64,000 nucleotides of DNA, from NCBI RefSeq assembly GCF_029867415.1, contig NW_026706247.1, positions 62,001 through 126,000 on the forward strand. The letters are read 5' to 3'. How positions within the stretch are numbered: the stretch's first letter is position 1; each line of letters begins with the position of its first letter. Source of the DNA: Vicia villosa (taxonomy: Eukaryota; Streptophyta; Magnoliopsida; Fabales; Fabaceae). This document shows positions 38,206 through 51,884 of the stretch, one piece after another. Under the pieces are notes generated by a model. It had not been told where the DNA came from. It saw only the letters and a list, made by a program, of their open reading frames with translations, and searched no databases. The position numbers and the translations under genes are program-made.

Positions 38206-39114
38206 AAATAATCTCTTTTTTTTTTTATATTTAAAGTATATTATATGGAGAATACTTTTTTTTTAAAGATGTCTAAAATAGTTCAACCGGTATGTGTTGA
38301 GTTAAACGAGTGGAACATGATGATTTAGGTTTCGATTACTGACAGCAACATTTATTTATATTTATTCATTAAACAATTGTATTTATTTATATTTATTTAT
38401 TAATGTAAACTTGATATTTAAAATCAACAATATTTATTAAAAAAATAAAGAATACTTTTTTTACCAATTGAAAATGATCATAATATAAATAAATAAATAC
38501 CGTTTAAATTATACCCAAAAAAAATATTTTGAAATTTGTTAACAAACAATAAATATTGAAATGTAAAAGTAAATTAGAAAATATTAAATATAATTAGGAT
38601 CTACTATATATAAGATTTATATACATTAAATATTCTTTGAATTATATTTTTTAAAAATTTATTTATTTATAAATATTAATAACTTCTTTACATTTATGAA
38701 TAAATATAAAAATATTTGAGAATATTTTTTGATAATTAAAAATGATGATAACATAACTAAATAATAATGCTAAAACTATACTCCCATAAAAATATTTCGA
38801 AAATTTTCCTAATAAACAATAAATGTCAAAATGTTACAGTAAATTTGAAAATATTAAACATAATTATATTGTATTATATTAGACTCACATGCATTAAATA
38901 TTATAGCTAATTTATAAATACTACTGTAACAATTTACTGGGATGGCAATGAACAAGATATGAGTAGTAGGGTATTATAATACTCACCCTTATATTTGTAG
39001 TTAGAAAAATTTATCATACTCGAACTCATATTTAATTGATTAACAATTTTAACACTCGTACTCGTGCTCTCTAGATATGTAAGTACCATACATGTATCAT
39101 CCGTTATGCACATT

Positions 39115-39207
<93 letters not shown>

Positions 39208-39516
39208 TAATTGAATTATAGATTAAAATTTTCCACTGATTTAATTTAATTTAAATAACACAAATTAGCTGAAAATCTTTTCAATTTTATTTACGCCATT
39301 TCTCTTTACTTTTGTTTTGCTTTTGCTTAGGTCAGATTTAGTCCCACTTCTTTTATAAACAATTTTTTGTTTATAATGTAGTTTGGTGAACTTTAAAAAA
39401 AAAATTATATTTTAACTATTAAGTTGCCCTTTTTTTTTAAACTTTAATATCAATAAAAACTTCCCCATTTATAATCTTGATATAAAAAAGGTCTATCTAA
39501 ATTAAATTGAATGAAA
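38206..39516. other. AT-rich spacer with (TA)n run, no gene seen
   Basis: A TA microsatellite occupies 39117-39205. The rest shows no domains or paired repeats. Confidence 0.55.
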
Positions 39517-39706
39517 TCTATCATATAAGAAAAGTCTCCATTTTTCTCAATCCACAGCAACTTCCTGTTCCCACAAAATTCCACCTTGCATTTGATTTTT
39601 TATTTATTTTATTGTATTTTATTTTACTTCACTTTATAATTGCCGATCACTCAACTCCCCATGTTGTTTCAACTCTCATGTTGCAGTTACAGATTGTTTA
39701 ATCTGT

Positions 39707-40081
39707 GTGCCCATCCACGTTTTAAACCGCTACAAGAATAATGGTTATCATATAATGGCTTTCATATTTGCTCTTTCCCTCATAATCTCCATCTCAAGTT
39801 ACCACGAATCGTCTCAACTCCCACCACCTCCGTTGAAATCGATAAATCCCCAACCTCCGCCATTCCTAACAAGGTTCTTCCGTTTCGGGTTGGGCACGGG
39901 TTTTAATCTCCTACTCAATTGGATTTTACCATTGTTAGATAGATTTAGGGCTGGTTTTTCAATGATGTTTCTTATGATTTGTATATGGAAACCGTTTGAG
40001 TTTATTTTATCTTTTGATTTTGAACAATCGATTTTGCAGCCACAAGTCAAATCTAATCGGGGAAGGAGGGGAATGTTATAG
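39707..40081 (+). CDS. Unidentified ORF at the 5' part of the Helitron
   Basis: A 124-codon frame with Pro-rich stretches (SSQLPPPPLKS, NPQPPPFLTRFF) and hydrophobic segments (GFNLLLNWILPLLDRF, MMFLMICIW). I do not recognise it. It may be a further captured exon or chance. Downstream sequence (40380-40740) has exon-like GC content but no identified product. Confidence 0.25.
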   Translation: MPIHVLNRYKNNGYHIMAFIFALSLIISISSYHESSQLPPPPLKSINPQPPPFLTRFFRFGLGTGFNLLLNWILPLLDRFRAGFSMMFLMICIWKPFEFILSFDFEQSILQPQVKSNRGRRGML

Positions 40082-40936
40082 CTGTTAATGTAGAAGATCA
40101 CAATGTTTGAAAATGTAAGTTATAAAACCTGCTCCTTAATTTACATATATTTTTAGTTATTAACAATGCTTTGTTGTTGGAATATATTGCACATCACCTT
40201 GCTCATGTCAAAACTGCTTGAATAAATCTATCAATGAAGATAGAGTCTTGGAAGCTTGCAACATCATATATCTTGGTTTAATGTGTTTTATGGATTTAGG
40301 AGCGTATTGTTATTCATGGCAGTATGTTTTCTTATGCTCACAATGTTGCAACATCATTGATGTTTTCTCTCATTATTTTATTTGTGCAGATTATTAAATC
40401 TGTTTGTACGAGAGGTCCAAGGCGAATGCGGTGTACAATGAACTTAATTCCGATATTCTTATGGTTTTCTGATTTTTCTTATATAGATTGAAATCGGTGA
40501 TGGTGATTATGGAGACAAATGTGGAGATATGGAGGAGTATTCGGGAATCGCAAACTCTATCCTCCGATTCTGTTATTATGTTCCTGTTATAATTATTTCA
40601 TCTTATTTTCTGTTATGGTGAGTTCCTTCTTTGCAGCAAATTATCTCTTGCAATGGAAATTTAAAGTTATATATAACACGTGTTCGACAATTGGTGTTTT
40701 AGCCATAACACTGAATGCTACAAGCAATGGGTGAGTTGTTCCATCTAAAAGCATATTTAAGATCTTATTGGCAGTTATAGATTGTTATATATCTACTCCA
40801 ATTTTGATATTTTGATTTTTTGTTAAACAATTTGTTACTTTATGTTGCTCAAATTCAAAATGCATTCATCATAGAGTGATTCCATGTCTATAAACTTAAT
40901 GTACAATCACTGATTCAAAGCATTTTGCTTATACAG

Positions 40937-41290
40937 AATACTCGAACCCCGAAGAGGCAGCTGCTGCTATGGCATTAAACAACATTGATGTTGAGGGCGT
41001 CCTTTGAATATTGAAATGGCAATATCACTTCCGCCAAAACCAACTACGAACTCTTCACTTGCTTCATCCTCTCTTCCTTTGACGATGCAGCAAGTTGTTG
41101 TCATGCAACAAATGCAATTCCATCAAGCATTGATTATGCAACAAACTATGATTTCACAGGAGGCTGCTTACCGAGCTGCAACCATGAAATCAGCCACAGA
41201 TTTAGCCGCAGCCCGGGCTACAGAAATATGTAAGAAATTGAATCGTGATGGACTTGAAAATGAATAAAAAGAGACGAAATAGAAATCCAG
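40937..41290 (+). pseudogene. Captured exon: RRM splicing-factor-like protein fragment
   Basis: Bounded by an acceptor (TTATACAG|) and a donor (|GTGTGA). Reads YSNPEEAAAAMALNNIDVEG, then after loss of one nucleotide near 40998 RPLNIEMAISLPPKP, SSLASSSLPLTMQQ, QALIMQQTMISQEAAYRAAT, MKSATDLAAARATEI. This is the end of an RRM plus the Gln/Met- and Ala-rich segment of a plant SR-like splicing protein, as I recall the family. Two in-frame stops (TAA at 41265, TAG near 41279) follow. Non-functional. Confidence 0.55.
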
Positions 41291-41554
41291 GTGTGATATT
41301 TGTTGATTCTTTTAAGACTAATGTATATTATTTTTGCTTGCTTGGTTGTTGTCGTTGTTGTATACTATTTTCCACATCACTTTAATCATTTGTGTGCTCT
41401 GCAGAGCATGGTTACTTCACGAGGTAACATTATTTATTTGAACTTTCATTGGAATGTAGTCGAAAATAATCATTCATTCATCAATGTTGCATGATCGGTG
41501 TGTTTATTATTTGTTGATCCATTTTATTGTGGATTCCTTTTTTACTGATTGCAG

Positions 41555-41832
41555 GTGGAGCAAGGATTCTCCTTGGAGAACTTGTGGATTGACATCAGAT
41601 TTTGATTGGAAAACTATTGTAGAACCGGTGGTGATGGCGCTTTATACTGAAGCATCTGATGGTTCCTTTATTGAAAAAAAAGGAAAGTGCAATGGTTTGG
41701 CAACATTAAGAAGCAGATCCCAATTTTGGATCGTGGCAGGCCAAAAAGCTTCTTCATCACCTGGAGAGCGTGTTAGCTAATGAACCTGTAGTAGTTAAAA
41801 AGGAACAACATATTGTTGAAGTAAAGCCTCAG
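41555..41832 (+). pseudogene. Captured exon: class II trehalose-6-phosphate synthase fragment
   Basis: Exon borders GCAG|GTGGAG and CTCAG|GTATC. Reads TSDFDWKTIVEPV, LYTEASDGSFIEKK, then after a one-nucleotide insertion in the A-run ESAMVWQH-stop-EADPN, FGSWQAKKLLHHLESVLANE and PVVVKKEQHIVEVKPQ. This is the phosphatase-like C-terminal part of plant TPS class II proteins. The insertion and an in-frame TAA disable it. The family match is strong. Confidence 0.75.
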
Positions 41833-41929
41833 GTATCATAAACAAACACATCCTTTTATATCTTTTAACATTTTAGTTTCAAAGAGATAGAATGAAAGAT
41901 TATTCTGATACCGGTGGTCAAGTAGTACT

Positions 41930-42107
41930 TCTGTAACTGTTTCCTTTGGTTCTCGAAAACTTCAGATTCGCATCAATCACTGCTTCCCTTATCGGTGTTA
42001 TCTTCCTTGGAGCAAACTTCATACCTAGGATTTGAGATACTTTCCAGTTCACCGGAGCAACCGCCGCAGTCTGTATAGGATTCATCTTTCCGGCCGCCAT
42101 CACTCAA
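41930..42107 (+). pseudogene. Captured exon: AAAP amino-acid transporter fragment
   Basis: Reads FRFASITASLIGVIFLGANF, IPRI-stop-DTFQFTGATAAVC, IGFIFPAAITQ up to a GTAAGT donor at 42108. This matches the late membrane segments of AVT6/SNAT-type amino-acid/auxin permease family proteins. A TGA replaces the usual Trp codon (TGG to TGA). The minus-strand ORF over the same bases is a shadow. Confidence 0.65.
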
Positions 42108-42234
42108 GTAAGTTTTTTCATTGAATTTATATTCAGTAATGGATTTGGTAATGCAACTGTTTTTTTACCGCAATTCATGATTGATAACACTTATCATTTG
42201 ATCAAAATCCTGTGAATTTGTATAACTTACACAA

Positions 42235-42317
42235 GGGGGAAAAGTAAACCTGGAGAGGAGGAGTTTGAAACACGTTTGTATGTATGCAGAGGGAAAAGAG
42301 TTGTTAGATTGAAACAG
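42235..42317 (+). pseudogene. Captured exon: villin/gelsolin-like fragment
   Basis: Reads KSKPGEEEFETRLYVCRGKR then VVRLKQ up to a donor CAG|GTAATG. The ETRLYVCRGKRVVRLKQ signature is that of plant villins (actin-bundling gelsolin-domain proteins). Only one short exon is present. Confidence 0.55.
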
Positions 42318-42569
42318 GTAATGTGTTGTCGGTTCATGAACTTCTTTGTTTCCTTTTATATATAATTTAAACTTATTCTTTGGCAATTGTTAGTAAGGTA
42401 TGTTGATTTTGTTTTCCAATTTTCCTAAGCCTTTCCCTACCACCACTTTCAATTTTCCTTGATATTCTTTCCAAAGAATGTAAAAAAGAAAACCAACTCA
42501 TTTTCCTATATATATGAATGCAAGAAAAAGCAAGGATAAATAAGTTTGCATTCATTTTTGTGTGGCAGT

Positions 42570-42638
42570 GATAGTTCTCAACTTCATGTTTACTGACGAT
42601 GCTTCCGTGAAAACCAATACCTACTTGATTTCAGAAGG
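42570..42638 (+). other. Exon-like segment of unknown origin
   Basis: Bounded by TGTGGCAG| and |GTAATCTG. One frame reads IVLNFMFTDDASVKTNTYLI without a stop. It may be a further captured exon; no family recognised. Confidence 0.25.
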
Positions 42639-42871
42639 TAATCTGACCTTAATTGATCACTGAATTTCTATCAACAAATGATATTAGATGCTTAGCTTAG
42701 CAAAAATAGAAACTTACAAGGATGGGGAATAACAGGGAGGCAAAGCACCAATGCAACACAGAATATAAAAAGGGTTGACATGTATGACTGTATTCTTTTG
42801 TTAATTAAATTGTTTTTCTTTGATGCGTGCTTTTGCGGTGGACGTTTCATCCTTTTATATTGGCATTGCAG

Positions 42872-43253
42872 GTAGCTGAGGAGAGATCCAATGGGTGCAC
42901 TTGGATATTCCAGTTTGAAGCCGTCTCTAAATAAGATAGCTAAATCTACTAACGGTCGTCCTCTTGAGATGGGCGTGGTTAATGCCTCGAGAAAGGGCGA
43001 GGTACTTGGAAGTCAAACTGTTCTGAAAAGTGATCATTGCCCTGGATGTCAAAATCCAAGATTGCCTGAATGAGTGGAGGGGGCACCTAATTTCAGAGAA
43101 GTTCATGGCTTTCCAGTTTATGGAGTTGCAAATCCAACTATCGAGGGTATTCAATCTATCCTTCGAAGGATCGGCAGCTCCAAAGGTGGACGCCTGATAC
43201 TTTGGCATAATATGAGAGAAGAACGTGTTATTTACATCAATGGGAAACCATTT
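42872..43253 (+). pseudogene. Captured exon: paladin-like phosphatase-domain protein fragment
   Basis: Acceptor CATTGCAG| at 42871 and donor |GTTAGT at 43254. Reads MGALGYSSLKPSLNKIAKST, GEVLGSQTVLKSDHCPGCQN, PRLPE-stop-VEGAPNF, GFPVYGVANPTIEGIQSI, RIGSSKGGR and LWHNMREERVIYINGKPF. This is one repeat of the plant paladin (PALD)-type dual phosphatase-like protein. A TGA stands for CGA (Arg). The fragment stops at the intron border as captured genomic DNA would. Confidence 0.75.
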
Positions 43254-43331
43254 GTTAGTTATTCTGTTTATGAATACGATGTTGGTTTTTATGGAAATTT
43301 CACTTTCAATTTACATGTTTGAATATTGAAG

Positions 43332-43740
43332 GTTAGGGCTGGAGTAGAGATGGCAGTAATCGAAGTTGTTGCGAGTAGTATTCATGTGCCATTGAGGAGG
43401 CTTTTTGGTGGTGCTTCAAATACCATTACCACTGATATAACAGTTAAGATCTTATATAATTTTTAACAAATTCTTATGAAAAATATAATATTTTTATAAT
43501 AAGTCAGGTTATTATATATGCATATCCCGATTGTTTCTTCAGCTGAAGCAGCTGAAATGGCTTCTAAGTACTATAAAGAAGGATTCAAGACGTTAAAGCT
43601 GAAAGTAGGAAAGAATTTGAATGCAGATATAGTAGTGCTTCAAGCCATATGTGTTGCTCATCCTGACTGTCAGTTTATTCTTGATGCTTACGTAGGGTAT
43701 AACTCCGACGAAGCAGTGGAAGTTCTCAAGAAATTACACA
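43332..43740 (+). pseudogene. Captured exons: L-Ala-D/L-Glu epimerase-like fragment
   Basis: Two exons of an enolase-superfamily (mandelate racemase/muconate lactonizing) protein. Exon 43332-43442 reads VRAGVEMAVIEVVASSIHVP, LRRLFGGASNTITTDIT up to |GTTAAG. Exon of about 43522-43740 reads IPIVSSAEAAEMASKYYKEG, FKTLKLKVGKNLNADI, HPDCQFILDAYVGYNSDEAV up to CACA|GTTAAG. The KLKVGK lysine of the catalytic pair is present; the metal-binding region shows D-A-Y where D-A-N is usual. The acceptor of the second exon has lost its AG. Fragmentary, so not functional. Confidence 0.75.
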
Positions 43741-44099
43741 GTTAAGACCCAATGATTGTCGCTGTCGGACTAGAAAATGCAAATATGCGCCTTTATTGAA
43801 TTATCTTTGCTGATAGAAACTTTGTTTGTTTTGTTTTATACAAGGACTATTTATCTAAATTGTCCACAACATATATGTCAACCCTTTTTATATTTTGTGT
43901 TGCATTAGTGTGTGTAAATTTATTAATGTAAATTTTTTATTTACTATTAATTTAAAACATTATTATTTGTTTAATTATTTTATTTGTGAAAAAATTCTTA
44001 TTTGTGTTTATTTAAAAATTTTTATGTTATTTTTACTTAAAGGTATGTCAATTCGAAATTTTTTATAAAAGTTTTTCAAACAAAAATAAATATTTTAGT

Positions 44100-44870
44100 T
44101 CCAAAATAAAATAAAACTATTGAATATTAAAGAGAACATGAAGTTATCGATCAAACTATTGAACATTAACGGGAACATGAAGTTATTGATCAAACTATAT
44201 CAAAATATTGAATATTAACGAGAACAGGAAATTAGTAATCAAAATAATGAATATTAACGGGAACATGAAGTTATTGATCAAAATATTGAATATTAACGAG
44301 AACATGAATTTACTGAACAAAATATTGAATTAACGGGAACAAATTTTGAATATTAACGGGAACACAAAGTTATTGATCAAAATAATAAATATTAACGGGA
44401 ACACGAAGTTATTGACAAAATATTGAATATTAACGGGAACACGAAGTTATTGATAATTTTTTTGAAGATTAACAGAAACATTAAGTTACTGATAAATTTG
44501 TTTAATATTAACGGGGACAAATTTGGAATATTAACAGGAACATGAAGTTATTGATCAAAATAATGAATATTAATGACAACACGGAGTTACTGATCAAAAT
44601 AATGAATATTAATGCGAAGAAGAAGTTGCTGACAAAATATTGAATATTAACGGGAACAAATTTGGAATATTATCTGGAATACGAAGTTACTGATCAAAAT
44701 AATGAGTATTAGCGGAAACATGAAATTACCGATCAAAATATTGAATATTAACGGGAACATGAAGTTACTAATCAAAATATTGTATATTAACGGGAACATG
44801 AAGTTATTAATCAAACTATTAAATATTAACCGGAACATGGAGTTATTAATTAAAATATTAAAGGGAAGCG
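44100..44870. repeat. Minisatellite block 1 in Helitron, about 38-40 bp unit
   Basis: About 18 degenerate units of AATATTGAATATTAACGGGA followed by ACATGAAGTTA(T/C)TGATCAA. It is linked to a unique tail (about 44880-45180, TGTCCTGTTCTAATTCGACA...). That tail is itself repeated at 45660-45920, so minisatellite plus tail is duplicated. Confidence 0.9.
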
Positions 44871-45180
44871 ATGTTAATATGTTGAAACAATGTATTGTCC
44901 TGTTCTAATTCGACATTCAGCTACATGGGCCTTTCAAGAAATAGTCCATTCATTGTATGGGTTATAATCCACTCATTTTATTTAATCCTATTATTTTTCA
45001 ATGGAACCTCTACATTTTATAAATACACTCTTAATTATATTATTCAATCTACAACAATATCAATATTATTTTCTTAATTACTTTTTATTTTTACTATTCA
45101 ATTTTTTTTACATTATTATTTTACTAACTTTTAAAAATTTATATATGAAATAATATATTTAATTTGTAAATTGATTTTAA

Positions 45181-45570
45181 TCAATTAATATTAACAGGAA
45201 CGTGAAGTTATTGATCAAAATATTTAATATTAACGGAAATATTAAATTACTAGTCAAAATATTGAATATTAACGGAAACATGAAGTGTCAAAATATTGAA
45301 TAATAACGAAACATGAATTTACTAATAACGGAAACATGAAGTTACTGATAAAAATATTGAATATTAACAGGAACATGAAGTTACTGATCAAAATATTAAT
45401 ATTAGCGGAAACATGAAGTTACTAATCAAAATATTGAATATTAACGGGAACATGAAATAACGAAAACATTAAGTTACTAATCAAAATATTGTATATTAAC
45501 GGGAACTAAAGTTATTAATCAAAATATTGTTATTGATCAAACTATTTAATATTAACGGGAACATGACGTT
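45181..45570. repeat. Minisatellite block 2 in Helitron
   Basis: Same unit as block 1 with more deletions. It is followed by the second copy of the tail (CCTGTTCTTATTGGGATTTC, ATATGGGCCTTTCAATAAAT). It lies just before the Helitron 3' hairpin. Confidence 0.88.
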
Positions 45571-46320
45571 CGGAAATTGACCATGACACTATTGAACATC
45601 TCCATCCATTGTTGTACTCACCAACAAACAGAAAATTCCAAACAAAACAAAATGAACTCATGTTTGGTCCTGTTCTTATTGGGATTTCGGTTATATGGGC
45701 CTTTCAATAAATAGCTCATTCATTTTATAGATTATAATTCATACATTTTCTTTACACATATTATTTCTCAATGGATCCTCTGCATTTATTAAATGCATCA
45801 TTAGATGTATTATTCAATTTAAAACAAAATAAACTTTATTTTCTTAATTATTTTTATTTTCAATATTCAATTTTTTTAATATTAATATTTTTATAACACA
45901 AATTTAAACTTTTACTAATACCTTTTATCTTTTATTTTTCTCAATCCAAATGCGCGAAAATAACGGGTACCCGTACGAACGCACGGATATCACACTAGTT
46001 AGAATGAAAGAAAATTGTTTAATTAATTATAAAAAGTTAAACCAAATTACAAATAATTTTATCTTTGTATCATGCATTTTTTCCTCAAAATCTGTCAAAA
46101 CTGCACTACAAAGTACAAACAACTCTTATATATACTATTTATAATAAACTGAAAAAACATTAACAGACAAAAATAAAACAAATTATACTTATTCAAATGT
46201 TTAATATGTTTTTTATATAGATATTTCTTTAATAATTAGTCCTTACAAAAGTTGTGATCCTTATCGTCTATTTTTATTTTATATTATTAAATACATTTCA
46301 TTTATGGAATTATTTAATTA

Positions 46321-47583
46321 GAGAATTTCTTTATTGACCCCTAACCTTCTTGGTCACCCATGGCGAAATTCTCATAATGCCCCTATATTTCAGAAATGCA
46401 TCTCCGAAATTACTTTTTTTCTGAAAAAAAGTTGATTTCGGAAGTGCACTTTCAAAAACACCAAAAAAAGGTAATTTCAGAAATGCACTTCCGAAAACAC
46501 AAAAAAGTGTTTTTGAAGATGCATTTTCGAAATCACTTTTTTTTAGAGGGTATCTTCGGAGATGCATATCCGAAATATTCCAATTTTAGGTCTTGGAATG
46601 TTTCGGATATGCATTTCCGAAAAAATTCAATAATTATTAAAAAATTAAAATTAAGCTGAATTAATACAATTAATAGTATAATTAATTGTATTAATTAAAA
46701 TATATTATTAAATATATATCATTATAATCAAGATGTAATAATAATAATATTAACCTAATAAATATTTAAATTAACATTTTATTTTTATATAAAAAATTAA
46801 TAATAATAATAATAAAGATTTTTATTTTTTATTTTTCTTATGATAAATCATTTTATAAATTAATTTTCAAAAACAATTTTATAGTAATTAAAAATAATTT
46901 TATAAAAAAAAATTTCTAAATAATTTTAACGCTAAAATTTATTTTACTAACCTATATAAATTAAAAACATTCTAATTTCATAAGTAAATTTTGAATTATA
47001 TAAAATTTATTCACTAAATAAAATTAAGACAAAATCTTCTTTTAATTTTTTTAACTAAATGAAAAATAATATTTTTATCATAATTAATTATGAAAAATGA
47101 TTTTTTTATCATTATTATTATTTTCATTATTCTTACTTGATCTATTTTATTATTATTATCAACCGTAGAAATATAAATTGGAATTATTTATAACTACATT
47201 TTAATAATTAGAATTATTTTAATTTTTTTTGCAATTGAAATTATTTTTAAATTTTAAAATATGAATCAAAATAGAAATATATAATAATTACTATTTATAA
47301 CTCGTAAATTATATCAAATTTATGATATGTGAATTAATTAATATCCCAAAAAATTAATTTTTGAGATTTGTTCTAGCATATCCGAAAAGATCTTTTAGAG
47401 TTTTTTTCGGAGATTGCATCCCGAATTAATCAAACTTTTAATTTTTTGGATTTTTTTCGGAGATGCATCTCCGAATTCTGAGAAAATCTAAAAAAATTTA
47501 GATCGAAGATACATCTCCGAAGCAGAGATAGTTTAGAATTTTCGCGAGAAATTTTTTCTATAAGGATCAATAAAGAAATTCTC
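46321..47583. mobile_element. Non-autonomous DNA element of the GATGCATC palindrome family, copy 1
   Basis: Terminal inverted repeats GAGAATTTCTTTATTGACCC and, on the other strand, GAGAATTTCTTTATTGATCC. Exact 8-bp duplications TTTAATTA flank it (46313-46320 and 47584-47591). Subterminal regions (46390-46620 and 47385-47530) consist of repeated TTCGGAGATGCATCTCCGAA-like palindromes, and the middle is AT-only filler. No transposase. TSD length allows a hAT- or MULE-related origin; the termini do not decide. Confidence 0.85.
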
Positions 47584-47591
47584 TTTAATTA

Positions 47592-48149
47592 TCATAGAAA
47601 GGATATTTTCTTATTTGACTTTTTTTTGCCGATTTCTTTATTTATATTTTTGATTTATGTAATGTAGGTTCACTGTAGTTCCTAAAAGATCTAGAAGATA
47701 CTTTTTTTTTTTAATTTATTCCTGTTGGTAGGAAAGTGAATGTATAAAGATATTTTTTTTTATTTACCATTGTTAGTTGGTTAGGTGGTGATTGAAAATG
47801 TATTTGATAGAAAGAATCATATTTTAATTTCCACAATTGCGATTAGAAGAGGGTTAAAATCACTTTATGCTCAAACTGACCTTCGAACTAGACTAGACGG
47901 TCAATGGATCGGTTATCGGTGGTGAAAAATATTTTCTTTTTTAAATTACTTTATTGATTATAATATTATATTTTATTACTAAATTGAATTTTTGTACATG
48001 ATTGGTGCACCGTTTATTTAATATATTTTTTTCTTTATTTTAATTTTTTTGTTGATTTTTCTAAAATAGTTGTATTAATTTATTTTTATCATATCAAATT
48101 GTTTAGTAAAAATATTTATATTATTTTATAATAAAAATATTTCATTCCT
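47592..48149. other. Spacer, no gene seen
   Basis: AT-rich with no recognised coding or repeat structure. Confidence 0.5.
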
Positions 48150-49990
<1,841 letters not shown>

Positions 49991-50057
49991 TAGTGGAGCT
50001 TTTGAACCGTTTGAAAGACACACTTTTAACTTTTGGAATGTTGAAATAATATGATTT

Positions 50058-51496
50058 GGAAATTTCTTTACCCACCTCTTAATCTTCTTGGTCACCTCTG
50101 GCGAATTTACCAAAATACCCTTTTTTTCGGAAGTTCATTTCCGAAAACGTACTTTTATTGAAAAAAAAAAGGTGTTTTCGGAGATGCATTTCCGAAAACA
50201 CCCCATTTTTTGAGTTTTCAGAGATGCATTTCCGAAAATATGGGAGGGGGTGTCTTCGGAGATGCATTTCCGAAAACACCCCATTTTTTTGAGTTTTCGG
50301 AGATGCATTTCCGAAAATATGGGAGGGGCATCTTCGGAGATGCATATCCGAAACATTCCAAGGGAGGGGTGTCTTCGGAGATGCATATCCGAAATATTCC
50401 AAGACCAAATTGGTCTTGGAATGTTTCGGATATACACTTACGAAAGAATTGAATAATTATTAAAAAATTAAAATCAAGGTGAATCAATACAATTAATAGG
50501 TATAAAATCAAGGTGAATCAATAAAATAAAGGTGAATCAATAAAATCAAGTGAATCAAAATTTCCTAAACAATTTTAAAATAAGAAGTTATTTTACTAAC
50601 TTATATAAATCAAAACATTAAGTAAATTTTGAATTATACTAACTTATATAGAATTAAATATAAAATTTCTTCATTAAATAAAATTAAAACAAAATCTTTT
50701 TTTAATTTTTTTAAACTAAATAAACAATTATAACTCATTTTTAATTATGAATCAGAATAAAAATATATAAATATATAATAATAATTATTAATTTTATAAG
50801 TGAAATATATAAATATATAATATATAAATATATAATAATTATTATAAATTAAAACACTCATTTTTTTAATTTTTATAATTATTATATAAATATATAAATA
50901 TATTTATAATTAATATATAATAATTATTATATAAATATATAAATATATATATATATATAAATATATAATAATTTTTATAAATATATAATAATTATTATAC
51001 TTATTATATAAATATATAAATTAAAACACTCATTTTTTTAATTTTTTTTAAATATATAATAATTAATATAAATATATAAATAAAAAATTATAATTCATTT
51101 TGTAAGTGAAATTACTTTAATTTTTTTAATTAAAACTATTTTAAAATTTAAAATATGAATCAAAATAGAAATATATAATAATTATTATTCATAACTCATA
51201 AATTATATCAAAATATATAATTATTATCATTCATTACCTATAAATTATATCAAATTTATGATATGTGAATTAATTAATATCCTAAAATTAATTTTTTGGG
51301 ATTTTTTTTTTTGTTTTTTCGGAGATGCATCTCCGAATTAATCAAAATCCCAATTTTTGGGATTTTTTCGGAGATGCACTTCCGAAGTCTGGAAAAATTT
51401 AGAAAAAAAAAATTCGGAAATGCATTTTCGAAGCAGGGGTAAAGTGGGGTTTTCGCAGGGGGTGACCCCCATAGGGAGGTGGGTAAAGAAAAAATC
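50058..51496. mobile_element. Non-autonomous DNA element of the GATGCATC palindrome family, copy 2
   Basis: Ends GGAAATTTCTTTACCCACCT and, inverted, GATTTTTTCTTTACCCACCT, with exact 8-bp duplications TATGATTT (50050-50057 and 51497-51504). The left arm (50100-50450) has about ten tandem palindromes of the form TTTCGGAGATGCATTTCCGA. The right arm (51310-51440) has three or four. The centre is AT-only. It inserted about 190 bp downstream of DEFL copy 4, just beyond the end of the duplicated segment. Short ORFs are repeat artefacts. Confidence 0.87.
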
Positions 51497-51576
51497 TATG
51501 ATTTAAGACCTTTCCAAAGATATAGATTATGTCAGTAGAATTGATGATCTGACCGTTAATAAGATATTAAGTTAAA

Positions 51577-51870
51577 GGGTTAATGAACTTTTTCGTCCCT
51601 TTAAATATTTCAAATTTCGTTTTTAGTCCCTCTAAAATTTTCCTTCAAGCAATCGTCCCTTCAAAATTTTTCTTCCGAACTATTGGTCCTTAACGTCAAA
51701 TTTCGTAGCTAATCAGTGGCTAAAGTCGTAGCTAATCTCTAGCAAATTTGACGTTAGGGACCAAAAATTTAGACGAAAAATTTTGAAGGGACGATTTCTT
51801 AAAGGAAAATTTTGGAGGGACTAAAAACGAAATCTACAATATTTAAAGGGACCAAAAAGTTAATTAACCC
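51577..51870. mobile_element. MULE-derived MITE related to the 26742-32138 element
   Basis: A 294-bp near-palindrome with ends GGGTTAATGAACTTTTTCGT and, inverted, GGGTTAATTAACTTTTTGGT. Exact 9-bp duplications TAAGTTAAA flank it (51568-51576 and 51871-51879). The TIRs share the GGGTTAA(A/T)...CTTTTTCGTCCCT...AATATTT...TTTTTAGTCCCT pattern with the complete MULE. No coding capacity. Confidence 0.85.
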
Positions 51871-51884
51871 TAAGTTAAATACTT

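Larger units (their letters stand above)
39517..45998 (+). mobile_element. Candidate non-autonomous Helitron with captured gene fragments
   Basis: The 3' end is canonical: a hairpin CCGTACGAACGCACGG (45971-45986), 8 nt, then CTAG (45995-45998) followed by T. The proposed 5' end is TCTATCATATAAGAAAAGTC preceded by A (39516), fitting insertion between A and T without target duplication. Inside, at least six exon fragments of unrelated genes lie in one orientation, the same as the element, each with its own intron borders. This is the pattern known for gene-capturing plant Helitrons. No RepHel protein is present. The 3' end is well supported; the 5' end is a best guess. Confidence 0.7.

Noticed and set aside
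41918..42103. Minus-strand 61-codon ORF
   Set aside because: The plus strand of the same bases reads as amino-acid transporter sequence; the minus frame is a shadow.
46331..46659. ORFs with repeated MHLR/EMHFRKH words, also at 50079-50511
   Set aside because: Translations of the GATGCATC palindrome repeats on both strands.
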